NCBI GenBank assembly: GCA_024653875.1
Contig: JANLHE010000066.1
Coordinates: 1-9,607 of the forward strand
Length of the DNA stretch: 9,607 nt
Source: Acidobacteriota bacterium
GTDB taxonomy: Bacteria; Acidobacteriota; Vicinamibacteria; Vicinamibacterales; SCN-69-37
Reading direction: 5' to 3'
A program made the position numbers and the translations under genes. Each line of letters starts with the position of its first letter. Position 1 is the first letter of the stretch. A model generated the notes under the pieces. That model did no database searches. It saw nothing but the letters and a program-made list of their open reading frames with translations, and had not been told where the DNA came from. Shown here in pieces: positions 1 through 6,457 of this stretch.

Positions 1-1
1 C

Positions 2-85
2 AAGATGTTCGCGCCGCTGACGGTCACCGACTCCGTCCTGCTCAAGACCAGCACGCGCGAGACGCTGTTTCGCCGCTCGGCCTGA
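2..85 (+). CDS. C-terminal end of an unidentified protein (5' truncated by the window)
   Basis: An open frame runs from the window edge to TGA at 83-85 and gives 27 residues, beginning KMFAPLTVTDSV and ending LFRRSA. It has the codon character of the neighbouring genes: a strong G/C bias at third positions and the same strand. It is immediately followed by a strong hairpin. I do not recognise the family from this short tail, and no domain can be assigned. The only other possibility is that this frame is fortuitous. The hairpin overlapping its stop codon and the correct strand make a genuine gene end more likely. Confidence 0.55.
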   Translation, partial: KMFAPLTVTDSVLLKTSTRETLFRRSA

Positions 86-91
86 GCGGCG
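71..91 (+). terminator. Hairpin overlapping the stop codon of the upstream gene, candidate terminator
   Basis: CGCCGCTC (71-78) and GAGCGGCG (84-91) are perfect reverse complements separated by the 5-nt loop GGCCT, giving an 8-bp stem of mostly G-C pairs. The TGA stop (83-85) lies at the loop and 3' arm. No T-run follows (the next bases are GCCCCCCGA), so this is not a canonical intrinsic terminator. Hairpin-only terminators are reported in high-GC bacteria. Its place at the end of one gene and 30 nt before the next start fits termination or mRNA 3'-end protection. Confidence 0.45.
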
Positions 92-107
92 GCCCCCCGA
101 ACTGAGG

Positions 108-113
108 TATCGT
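108..113 (+). promoter_or_regulatory. Candidate -10 box (TATCGT) for the SAM-adenosyltransferase gene
   Basis: TATCGT matches the TANNNT core of a -10 element and ends 7 nt before the ATG at 121, so transcription would begin at or next to the start codon. No convincing -35 hexamer is visible 16-19 nt upstream. GAGG at 104-107 lies directly before the box and is 13 nt from the ATG, too far for a good Shine-Dalgarno. The claim rests mainly on the same arrangement recurring before 964 and 7048. Confidence 0.3.
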
Positions 114-120
114 CGGTCTC

Positions 121-918
121 ATGGCGACCAAGCCGACCATTGCCCTGTTGAGCGACTTCGGGACGCGGGATCACTATGCCGGTGTCATGAAGGGCGTGGT
201 CCTGAGCATCTGCCCGGACGCGGTGCTGGTGGACATCTCGCACGACCTGCCCGCGCACGACATCCCGTTTGCGGCCCGCGAGCTGGCGGCAACCTACAAA
301 TATTTTCCCGCGGGCACCATCTTCCTGGTGGTGGTGGATCCCGGCGTGGGATCGGCGCGGCGCGGGATCGCCGCCGACGTGGGCGACTGGCGATTCGTGG
401 CCCCGGACAACGGCGTGCTGACGGCCGTGTTGCAGGAGGCGCCGCCGAAGAAGGTGGTCGAGCTGACCGAACGGCGGTACGCGCGGCCCACGGTGTCCCG
501 GACCTTCGAGGGGCGCGACCGGTTCGCGCCGGCGGCGGCCTGGCTGGCCAAGGGCATTCAACTGCCCGCGCTGGGACGCGCCGTGTCGGACTACGTCCAG
601 ATTGACCTGGCGCAGGCGGTGCTGCTCGACGGCGAGATCCGGGGCGAGGTGGTGCGCGTCGATCGCTTCGGCAACGTGGTGACCAACGTGGATCGGCGCC
701 TGTGCGAGAAGCTCACGGGCGCCGGGGGGACGATGCGCATCGAGGTCGGCGGCCGCCCGGTGGACCGTCTGGTCTCGACGTTTTCCGAGATTGGCGCCGG
801 CGATGTCTGCGCGTTGTTCGGCAGCACGGACCACCTGGAGTGCGCGGCCCACGCCGCCAGTGCGGCCGAGGTGCTGGGCGTCGGCGCCGGGGCCGTCGTC
901 ACCGTTCGGCGCCGGTAG
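121..918 (+). CDS. SAM hydroxide adenosyltransferase family protein (DUF62), catalytic His replaced by Glu
   Basis: This 265-residue protein belongs to the SAM hydroxide adenosyltransferase/chlorinase-fluorinase family. Characterised hydrolases of the family convert S-adenosylmethionine and water to adenosine and methionine in the cytoplasm. Family hallmarks are visible in order: SDFG (11-14), VVDPGVGSARR (71-81), APDNG (94-98), GRDRFAPAA (131-139), and the C-terminal-domain motif DRFGNVVTN (181-189), which contributes to the adenosyl site. The Asp-Arg-His triad of the hydroxide adenosyltransferases corresponds to D73 and R80, but the third position, usually His in TFHGRD, is Glu130 here (TFEGRD, codon 508-510). 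Activity is therefore uncertain. The length suits a hydrolase and leaves no room for the extra loop typical of the longer fluorinase, so halogenation is unlikely. The ATG at 121 is chosen because the family N-terminus begins a few residues before the SDFG motif. The gene stands 45 nt upstream of glpX. Confidence 0.88.
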   Translation: MATKPTIALLSDFGTRDHYAGVMKGVVLSICPDAVLVDISHDLPAHDIPFAARELAATYKYFPAGTIFLVVVDPGVGSARRGIAADVGDWRFVAPDNGVLTAVLQEAPPKKVVELTERRYARPTVSRTFEGRDRFAPAAAWLAKGIQLPALGRAVSDYVQIDLAQAVLLDGEIRGEVVRVDRFGNVVTNVDRRLCEKLTGAGGTMRIEVGGRPVDRLVSTFSEIGAGDVCALFGSTDHLECAAHAASAAEVLGVGAGAVVTVRRR

Positions 919-920
919 TC

Positions 921-942
921 CCGGCCGCGTACAGCGGGCCGG
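921..942 (+). terminator. Weak GC hairpin between the SAM-enzyme gene and glpX
   Basis: CCGGCC (921-926) pairs with GGCCGG (937-942) around a 10-nt loop. An alternative pairing gives CCGGCCGC against GCG-G-GCCGG with a single bulge and the 5-nt loop GTACA. No T-run follows. It begins 3 nt after the TAG stop at 916-918 and precedes the candidate glpX -10 box. It could attenuate or terminate read-through, or merely reflect high GC content. Confidence 0.3.
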
Positions 943-951
943 ACCGCGAGG

Positions 952-957
952 TATTCT
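952..957 (+). promoter_or_regulatory. Candidate -10 box (TATTCT) placed for a leaderless glpX mRNA
   Basis: TATTCT matches TATAAT at four of six positions and stands out in an AT-rich patch (951-962) within GC-rich DNA. It ends 6 nt before the ATG at 964, so the expected transcription start would coincide with the start codon. GAGG at 948-951 is 12 nt from the ATG, long for a Shine-Dalgarno. No clear -35 is seen. Confidence 0.4.
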
Positions 958-963
958 TTACGT

Positions 964-1947
964 ATGGCCACTGACCTGTCTCTGCAGATGTTGAAAGTCG
1001 TCGAACACGCCGCGATTGCCTGCGCCCACACGATGGGGCAGGGCGACCGGCACGGGTCCGATCGGGTGGCCGTCGAAGCGATGCGCAACACGCTCGACAC
1101 CATTCCCATCGACGGCACCATCGTCATCGGCGAAGGCGAGCGCGATGAAGCGCCGATGCTGTTCATCGGCGAGCGCGTCGGCCAGGGGGCGGCCGGCGTG
1201 CGTGACCTGCCGGAAGTGGACATCGCGGTGGACCCGCTGGAAGGCACGAACCTGTGCGCGCTGGGCGAGCCGAACGCCATCGCCGTGCTGGCCGCGGCCA
1301 GCAAAGGCGGGTTGCTGCACGCCCCCGACCTGTACATGGAAAAGCTGGTCGTCGGCCCCCGCGCCAAACACGCCGTGAGCCTGGATCGTCCGGTGAAGGA
1401 CAACCTCAAGTCCATCGCCAAGGCGCTCGACCGCGACGTGGACGACCTGGTCATCATGGTCCTGGATCGTCCGCGGCACGAGAAGCTGATTGCGGACATC
1501 CGCGCGGCCGGCGCGCGGATCCGCCTCATCGGCGACGGCGACCTGTCCGCCGGCATTGCCGCGGCGGTCGATGGCTCCGGCGTCCATGCCGTGATGGGCA
1601 CGGGCGGCGCGCCGGAGGGCGTGCTGACCGCGGCGGCCATGCGCTGCCTCGGGGGCGAAATCTATGCGCGCCTCGTGGTGGCCAAGCCGGAAGATGAAGC
1701 GCGGTGCCGGAAGATGGGGATCACGGACTTCCGCCGCATCTACAGCGCTTCGGATCTGGCGTCCGGCAAGAACATCACGTTCGCGGCGACCGGTGTCACC
1801 GACGGCACGCTGATGAAGGGGGTGCGGTTCTTCGGTCATGGCACGCGCACCAGTTCGATCGTGATGCAGAACGACCCGCATCAGATTCGATTCATCGACA
1901 CCATCCACGTGACGGAACGCGGTGATGACCTTCGCATCCGCTTCTGA
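964..1947 (+). CDS. glpX: Fructose-1,6-bisphosphatase, class II (GlpX)
   Basis: The 327-residue product is a class II fructose-1,6-bisphosphatase. It hydrolyses fructose 1,6-bisphosphate to fructose 6-phosphate and phosphate in gluconeogenesis, using divalent metal ions, in the cytoplasm. It aligns from memory along its whole length with E. coli GlpX. The visible blocks are GSDRVAVEAMR (31-41), DGTIVIGEGERDEAPML (50-66), DIAVDPLEGT (86-95), APDLYMEKLVVGP (120-132), PRH (170-172), GDGD (190-193), GTGGAPEGV (212-220) and ATGVTDG (275-281). The metal-binding acidic residues correspond to D33, E57, D90, E93 and E218, so the enzyme should be active. The segment after residue 240 is shorter than in E. 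coli, as in many non-enteric homologues. Some GlpX enzymes also cleave sedoheptulose 1,7-bisphosphate, which cannot be decided here. The ATG at 964 sits just before the conserved N-terminus. The MFS gene follows after 9 nt. Confidence 0.95.
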   Translation: MATDLSLQMLKVVEHAAIACAHTMGQGDRHGSDRVAVEAMRNTLDTIPIDGTIVIGEGERDEAPMLFIGERVGQGAAGVRDLPEVDIAVDPLEGTNLCALGEPNAIAVLAAASKGGLLHAPDLYMEKLVVGPRAKHAVSLDRPVKDNLKSIAKALDRDVDDLVIMVLDRPRHEKLIADIRAAGARIRLIGDGDLSAGIAAAVDGSGVHAVMGTGGAPEGVLTAAAMRCLGGEIYARLVVAKPEDEARCRKMGITDFRRIYSASDLASGKNITFAATGVTDGTLMKGVRFFGHGTRTSSIVMQNDPHQIRFIDTIHVTERGDDLRIRF

Positions 1948-1956
1948 TGCGCCGCC

Positions 1957-3153
1957 GTGCCGGCGTTGACTGACGCCGGGGCGCCCGACTGGCGCCGAAA
2001 CCTGGCGGCGGTCACCGTCGCCACGTTCATCGGCTTCACCGGCTTCACGCTGGTGATGCCGTTCCTGCCGCTGTACTTCGAACAACTGGGCGTCAAAGAC
2101 ACCGGGGCCATCGCGGTCTGGTCGGGCGTCAGCCTGGGCGTGACGCCGGCCGTGACCGCGCTCATGGCGCCGGTGTGGGCCCGCGTGGCCGAACGGTACG
2201 GACGCAAGCTGATGGTGGCGCGGTCGCTGTTCAGCTTCGTGGTGATCATGGGCGCCATGGCGTATGTGACCGCGCCCTGGCAGGTGTTTGCGCTGCGCGC
2301 CGTGCAGGGCTTCTTTGCCGGCTACGGCATGCTGGCCCTGACGATGGCGGCCGAGTCGGCGCCGACGGCACAAATGGCCAGCGCGATTGGGTGGGTGCAG
2401 ACCGCGCAGCGGCTGGGCCCGGCGCTCGGACCCGCGATTGGCGGCGCGCTGGCGGCCGCGTTCGGCCTGCGTCTGGCGTTTCTCGCCGCGGCCGGCCTGT
2501 TCCTCGGTGCGTTTCTGCTCGTTCTGGTCGGGTATAGCGAAGGGCCGGCGCGCGCGCGGGCCGCGCACGCGGACGCCGGTGTGCGCGTCACGTTGCGCGA
2601 TCTCCTGACGGTGCCGCACTTCGGGCTGTTCCTGGCGATGATCTTCAGCCTGCAGATGGTGGACCGCAGCTTCGGTCCCGTCCTGCCCCTCTACCTGATC
2701 GAGATGGGGACGCCGCTGGCGAGCGTGCCGGTCGTGGCCGGACTCGTGTTCACCGTGGCGGCCGGGGCCGCCGCCGTGGGCAACCAGGCGTGCGCGTGGC
2801 TGATGCGGCAGGCCGGCGCGGCGCGATTGGTCATGGTGTCCGCGGGCGTGGCGGCGCTGGGAGCCGTGGTGTTCAGCGCCGGGCCCGGATCCACGGCCCT
2901 GCTGGCGGCGGCCGCCATCTTCGGCTTCGGCATCGGCGTGTCGTTCACCGCGATCTACACGGTGGCGGGGCAGCGCGTGCCGGAGGGATCGCGGGGGGTG
3001 GCGTTTGGCTACCTGACCACCGCGTCGCTGTCGGGTCTGGCGCTCAGCCCGGTCGTGTCCGGTTTCGTGGGCGCGGTGAGTATGCGTGGCGTGTTCGTGG
3101 CGGATGCGCTGGGCCTGGCTGCCGTCGCCTGGGCCGTGCGGAGAATGCGATGA
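1957..3153 (+). CDS. Major facilitator superfamily transporter, DHA1 (drug:H+ antiporter)-like
   Basis: This 398-residue membrane protein has about 12 hydrophobic segments, roughly at 16-38, 53-72, 86-106, 109-130, 143-166, 170-193, 221-247, 257-278, 288-308, 312-335, 347-370 and 376-394. A charged cytoplasmic linker lies between the two halves (194-218). The loop between segments 2 and 3 carries an MFS motif A-like sequence, APVWARVAERYGRK (71-84). Segment 5 has an antiporter motif C-like RLGPALGPAIGG (152-163). Both suggest a proton-coupled efflux pump of the DHA1 family, but the substrate cannot be inferred. The start is a GTG: the glpX stop at 1945-1947 is in the same frame, so no earlier start is possible, and no ATG precedes the first membrane segment. 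No Shine-Dalgarno is visible. The stop overlaps the tsaC start as ATGA, suggesting coupled translation. Confidence 0.88.
   Translation: MPALTDAGAPDWRRNLAAVTVATFIGFTGFTLVMPFLPLYFEQLGVKDTGAIAVWSGVSLGVTPAVTALMAPVWARVAERYGRKLMVARSLFSFVVIMGAMAYVTAPWQVFALRAVQGFFAGYGMLALTMAAESAPTAQMASAIGWVQTAQRLGPALGPAIGGALAAAFGLRLAFLAAAGLFLGAFLLVLVGYSEGPARARAAHADAGVRVTLRDLLTVPHFGLFLAMIFSLQMVDRSFGPVLPLYLIEMGTPLASVPVVAGLVFTVAAGAAAVGNQACAWLMRQAGAARLVMVSAGVAALGAVVFSAGPGSTALLAAAAIFGFGIGVSFTAIYTVAGQRVPEGSRGVAFGYLTTASLSGLALSPVVSGFVGAVSMRGVFVADALGLAAVAWAVRRMR
3140..3144 (+). promoter_or_regulatory. Shine-Dalgarno sequence (GGAGA) of the tsaC-type gene
   Basis: GGAGA lies 5 nt before the ATG at 3150, inside the last codons of the MFS gene. 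Together with the ATGA stop-start overlap, it supports 3150 rather than the later in-frame ATG at 3168 as the translation start. Confidence 0.55.
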
Positions 3154-3794
3154 TCCCGCGCGAGCGCATGGTGCGCGTGGACCCGAACCGCTGCAGCGTC
3201 GAGGACCTGGCGCCGGCCGTGGCCTGGCTGCGCCGCGGGGGCGTGGTGGCGCTGCCGACCGATACGTTGTACGGCCTGGCCGTGGACATCCGGAACGACG
3301 TGGCGGTGCGGCGGTTGTTCGCGCTCAAGGGGCGCAGCGCGCGCGCCGCGTTGCCGCTGATTGCCGCCGATACGGCGCAGGTCGTGGCGTGCAGCGGCGC
3401 CCTTGGAGCGCGCGAGGCCGCGCTGGCGGCGGCGTTCTGGCCCGGGCCGCTGTCGCTGGTGCGTGATGCGCCCGCGTGGATGGCCGTCGAAGTGCATGGG
3501 GGCCGCCGCACCGTGGCCATCCGCGTGCCCGCGCATCTGGTGGCGCGGCGGTTGTGCGAGGCGTGGGGCGGTCCGGTGTCGGCGACGAGCGCCAACCTGT
3601 CCGGCGCCCCCGCTGTTGATCGCGTGGCCGCCCTCGGTCCGATCGGCGACGACCCGCAGGTGCTCGTGATTGACGCCGGCATCACGCCGGGCGGACTGCC
3701 ATCAACACTTGTGGATGTACGCGACGCGCAACCCGTGCTGCTGCGCGAGGGCGCGATCCCCTGGGACCGCGTGGTAAACTGCCTGCACGCATGA
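3150..3794 (+). CDS. tsaC: L-threonylcarbamoyladenylate synthase (TsaC/YrdC/Sua5 family)
   Basis: The 214-residue protein is a YrdC-domain enzyme. It makes threonylcarbamoyl-AMP from threonine, bicarbonate and ATP, the first step of N6-threonylcarbamoyladenosine (t6A) formation at position 37 of ANN-decoding tRNAs. Visible family blocks are VVALPTDTLYGLA (32-44), FALKGRSARAALPLI (57-71), FWPGPLSLV (96-104), TVAIRVP (121-127), SATSANLSG (144-152), PSTLVDV (184-190) and LLREGAI (197-203). These cover the nucleotide- and substrate-binding cleft. The length is that of the single-domain form, without the extra C-terminal Sua5 domain. The partners TsaB, TsaD and TsaE are not in this window. The frame stays open upstream to about 2790, but that part overlaps the MFS gene and has no family similarity. 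The stop overlaps the hflX start (ATGA). Confidence 0.92.
   Translation: MIPRERMVRVDPNRCSVEDLAPAVAWLRRGGVVALPTDTLYGLAVDIRNDVAVRRLFALKGRSARAALPLIAADTAQVVACSGALGAREAALAAAFWPGPLSLVRDAPAWMAVEVHGGRRTVAIRVPAHLVARRLCEAWGGPVSATSANLSGAPAVDRVAALGPIGDDPQVLVIDAGITPGGLPSTLVDVRDAQPVLLREGAIPWDRVVNCLHA
3775..3780 (+). promoter_or_regulatory. Candidate internal -10 box (TAAACT) before hflX
   Basis: TGGTAAACT (3772-3780) is an AT-rich island at the end of tsaC. It contains TAAACT, a TANNNT match preceded by TGG, as in an extended -10. It ends 10 nt before the hflX ATG at 3791. No Shine-Dalgarno is visible before that ATG. It also encodes the Val-Val-Asn-Cys region of TsaC, so chance is possible. A separate heat- or stress-responsive promoter for hflX would make biological sense, but the sequence does not prove it. 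Confidence 0.3.
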
Positions 3795-5080
3795 CCTCGC
3801 GCCGGACCTCGAAGCCTGAGCCGTCCGTTGAGCGTGCGGCCCTCCTCACGCTGGTGACCCGCGCCACGCGCGGCACCGATCCCGACACCGCCCTCGACGA
3901 GCTCGCCGGACTGGCGGACGCCGCCGGCGCGCACGTGGTGGTGCGCGCGGTACAGGAACGCGCCATGCCGGATCCCGCGACGTTGTTCGGCAAGGGCAAA
4001 GCCGAGGAAATGGCGACGGCCTGCCGCGCGGCCGACGTCAAAGTGGTCATCGTGGATCACGCGCTGAGTCCCGCGCAGGGCCGCAACCTGGAAGCGGTGT
4101 TTCACTGCCGCGTCATCGACCGCACGGAACTGATTCTCGACATCTTCGCCCGGCGCGCGCGCACGCGGGAAGGCAAGCTGCAGGTCGAACTCGCGCAACT
4201 GCAGTACCTGCTGCCGCGGCTCGTGGGATCGAGCGCGGCGTTGTCCCGCACGGGTGGCGGCATCGGCACGCGCGGACCCGGTGAAACCAAACTCGAAACC
4301 GATCGCCGGCGCATCCGGCACCGGGTGTCGGCCCTCAAGCAGGACATCGCGGAGGTCAGCGAACGCCGCGGGTATCTGCGGGCACGGCGCCGCCGTGGCG
4401 AGGTGCCGACCGTCGCGCTGGTCGGCTATACCAACGCCGGCAAGACCACGCTGTTCAACGCGCTGACCGGTGACGATGCCGTCGCCTCCGACGCGCTGTT
4501 CGTGACGCTGGACCCGCTGGTGCGGCGCGTCAAGCTGCCGGACGCGCGGCAGATCATGGTGGCCGACACCGTCGGATTCATCGACCGGCTGCCGCATCAG
4601 CTGGTGGCGGCGTTTCGCGCGACGCTCGAGGAAGTGGTGCACGCGGATCTGCTCCTGCATGTGATCGATGCCTCGGCGCAGGATCGCGAGCGCCGGGAGC
4701 GCGCCGTCAGGGATGTGTTGACGGAGATCGGCGCCGGGGCCGTGCCGGTGCTCGAGGTCTACAACAAGTGCGATCGCCTGTCGCCGGCCGATCGGGAGCG
4801 CCTGGTCTCGACCGCGCCCGGCGCGGTTGGCGTGTCGGCCATGACCGGTGATGGCGTGAAGGACCTGATCGACCTTGTCGCCTCCCGGGTGGAGATGGAC
4901 ACCGAGCGCGAGACGTTCACGCTTGATTATTCCAGTGACGCGGATCGCCGCGTCTTGTCGGAACTTCACCGGCATGCGCGAGTGACGAGCCAGGTGACGG
5001 TGGGATCGCGGGTCACCGTGGAGGCGGACGTGCCCAGGCGCGTCAGGGATCGGCTGTTTCGAATGAGGGAGCCGCAGTGA
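3791..5080 (+). CDS. hflX: Ribosome-associated GTPase HflX
   Basis: The 429-residue product is a full-length HflX, close to the usual size of about 430. HflX binds the 50S subunit and, in studied bacteria, splits or rescues stalled ribosomes under heat and other stress. The N-terminal domain shows LFGKGKAEEM (65-74) and the region around DHALSPAQGRNLE (89-101). The helical linker has the family signature LDIFARRARTREGKLQVELA (116-135), followed by LSRTGGGIGTRGPGETKLE (151-169). The GTPase core has G1 GYTNAGKTT (212-220), G2 within FVTLDP (237-242), G3 DTVGF (259-263), G4 NKCD (325-328) and G5 SAMTGDG (349-355). All GTP-binding motifs are intact. A short C-terminal domain (about 375-429) follows. 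The start is ATG in an ATGA overlap with tsaC, and the stop overlaps the next gene as GTGA. No hfq lies beside it, unlike in enteric bacteria. Confidence 0.95.
   Translation: MTSRRTSKPEPSVERAALLTLVTRATRGTDPDTALDELAGLADAAGAHVVVRAVQERAMPDPATLFGKGKAEEMATACRAADVKVVIVDHALSPAQGRNLEAVFHCRVIDRTELILDIFARRARTREGKLQVELAQLQYLLPRLVGSSAALSRTGGGIGTRGPGETKLETDRRRIRHRVSALKQDIAEVSERRGYLRARRRRGEVPTVALVGYTNAGKTTLFNALTGDDAVASDALFVTLDPLVRRVKLPDARQIMVADTVGFIDRLPHQLVAAFRATLEEVVHADLLLHVIDASAQDRERRERAVRDVLTEIGAGAVPVLEVYNKCDRLSPADRERLVSTAPGAVGVSAMTGDGVKDLIDLVASRVEMDTERETFTLDYSSDADRRVLSELHRHARVTSQVTVGSRVTVEADVPRRVRDRLFRMREPQ
5065..5071 (+). promoter_or_regulatory. Shine-Dalgarno sequence (GAGGGAG) of the TPR-SLH lipoprotein gene
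   Basis: GAGGGAG lies 5 nt before the GTG at 5077, within the last codons of hflX. It settles the choice of the GTG start that overlaps the hflX stop (GTGA), and that start also leaves a complete lipoprotein signal peptide. Confidence 0.6.
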
Positions 5081-6450
5081 CGTTCGGACGGCGTACGGGA
5101 GGCGTGGCGGTGGTGGTGGCCGCGATGATCACCGTGGCCGGGTGTGCCGGCGCGCGGCCGGCCGCGCCGGCCACGCCACGGTTCCCGGACGTGCCGATGT
5201 TGTTCGTTCCCGACAACGCGGTCGCCACCCCGGAGATCCGGAACCGGCACGAAGCGGCGTGGCGCCGGCTGCAGGCCGGCGACCTGCGCGGCGCCGGCCG
5301 CGAGTTCACGGAGGTGCTGCGGCGCGCGCCTGAGTTCTTCCCGGCCGAGGCCGGCTTGGGGCACATCGCGGCGCTGGAGCGGCGGTACGAGGACGCCGCG
5401 CGGCATTTCGACGCGGTGATTGCGGCGGACGGGACGTACCTGCCGGCGTTGCTGGGCAGGATGGACGTGGCCCTGGCCACCGGAGACGACGTGTCCGCCC
5501 TGGCCATGTCGGAGCGCATCCTGGCCGTGGAGCCGCTCCGCGAGGAAGTGCGCGGCCAGCAAGACGTGTTGCGCTTGCGCGTCGTGCAGGCGCAGTTGGG
5601 CCGGGCCACCGCCGCGCGCGTCTCGGGGCAGTGGGATGCCGCCCAGGCGGCGCTGGAGCACGCCCTGACCCTGGCGCCAGACAGCGCGGTCGTGTTGCGC
5701 GAACTGGCGCTGGTCGAGATCGCCCGCGGCGCGTTTGACGCCGCCGAGACCCACGTGCGGCGGTCCCTGACACTCGATCCCGGCGATGCCGAGACCCACG
5801 CGGTGCTGGCCACCGTGCTGGAGGCGCACGGCCGCCTGCGGGACGCGGCCGACGCCCTCGCGCGAGCCGTCGCGCTTGATCCCCGTCCCGAGTGGCGCGA
5901 TCGGGCAGCCGCGCTGGCCGCCCGTGCGGACTTTAACGCCCTGCCGGCGGAGTATCGCGCCATCCCGACGGCCACGTCCGTGACGCGCGCACAGCTGGCG
6001 GCGATGCTGGGGATCCGGCTTGAGGCGGCGTTGGCGCGGGCGCCCCGGCGCGTCACCGTGGTGCTCACCGATGTCCGGTCCCACTGGGCGGCGCCCTGGA
6101 TTCTGCCGATCACGCGGGCGGGCTGGATGGAGTCCTTCACCAACCACACCTTCCAGCCGTCGGCGTTCGTGCGCCGCGCGGACCTGGCGCAGGCGGTCTG
6201 GCGGGTCGCGCAGGACCTGGGCGCCGCGCTGCCCCTGGATCTGGCCCGCTGGCGTGCCTCGCGTCCCGCGCTCCGCGACGTGCCGCGGGACCATCTGGCG
6301 TATGCCGCCATTGCCGGCGCGCTGGCCAGCGGCGCGATGGGGATGGGCGAGGCCGATCGGTTCGAGCCGAACCGTGCCGCCACGGGTTCGGAAGTGGTCG
6401 CGGCCATCGCGCGGCTCGAGCAGTTGACGGGCCGGTTGGCGAGACAATGA
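5077..6450 (+). CDS. Lipoprotein with TPR repeats and C-terminal SLH-like modules
   Basis: This 457-residue protein starts with a basic N-terminus (MTFGRR), a hydrophobic core and the lipobox VAGC, so Cys23 should be lipidated after export. A Pro/Ala-rich linker (24-40) follows. About six TPR-like helical hairpins then lie at roughly 56-86, 87-120, 121-154, 171-203, 204-236 and 238-270, with typical ends such as LTLAPDSA and LTLDPGDAE. The C-terminus resembles S-layer homology modules. There is a trailing half-module VTRAQLAAMLGIRLE (302-316), then a fuller one from LTDVRSHWAAPWI (330-342) to VRRADLAQAV (365-374), then a more diverged one from LRDVPRDHLAYAAI (399-412) to about 448. SLH domains bind cell-wall polymers non-covalently, and TPRs bind proteins, so the protein may link an envelope complex to the wall. 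No named family is recognised. It is embedded between hflX and a phospholipid-synthesis gene. Confidence 0.82.
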   Translation: MTFGRRTGGVAVVVAAMITVAGCAGARPAAPATPRFPDVPMLFVPDNAVATPEIRNRHEAAWRRLQAGDLRGAGREFTEVLRRAPEFFPAEAGLGHIAALERRYEDAARHFDAVIAADGTYLPALLGRMDVALATGDDVSALAMSERILAVEPLREEVRGQQDVLRLRVVQAQLGRATAARVSGQWDAAQAALEHALTLAPDSAVVLRELALVEIARGAFDAAETHVRRSLTLDPGDAETHAVLATVLEAHGRLRDAADALARAVALDPRPEWRDRAAALAARADFNALPAEYRAIPTATSVTRAQLAAMLGIRLEAALARAPRRVTVVLTDVRSHWAAPWILPITRAGWMESFTNHTFQPSAFVRRADLAQAVWRVAQDLGAALPLDLARWRASRPALRDVPRDHLAYAAIAGALASGAMGMGEADRFEPNRAATGSEVVAAIARLEQLTGRLARQ

Positions 6451-6457
6451 AGACGTG

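Noticed and set aside
121..918. Fluorinase or chlorinase function for the DUF62 protein
   Set aside because: The family name includes halogenases, but the 265-residue length leaves no room for the extra loop of the fluorinase. There is no halometabolite gene context.
958..2619. 553-residue - strand open frame across glpX and the MFS gene
   Set aside because: It is low-complexity, Arg/His/Gly-rich and lies opposite two well-supported genes, so it is a GC shadow.
2790..3149. N-terminal extension of the TsaC frame
   Set aside because: It overlaps the last third of the MFS gene in another frame. TsaC family similarity starts after 3150, where a Shine-Dalgarno and an ATGA overlap are present.
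3044..4975. 643-residue - strand open frame across tsaC and hflX
   Set aside because: Both genes beneath it are unmistakable conserved families. The antisense product has no recognisable motif and crosses gene boundaries.
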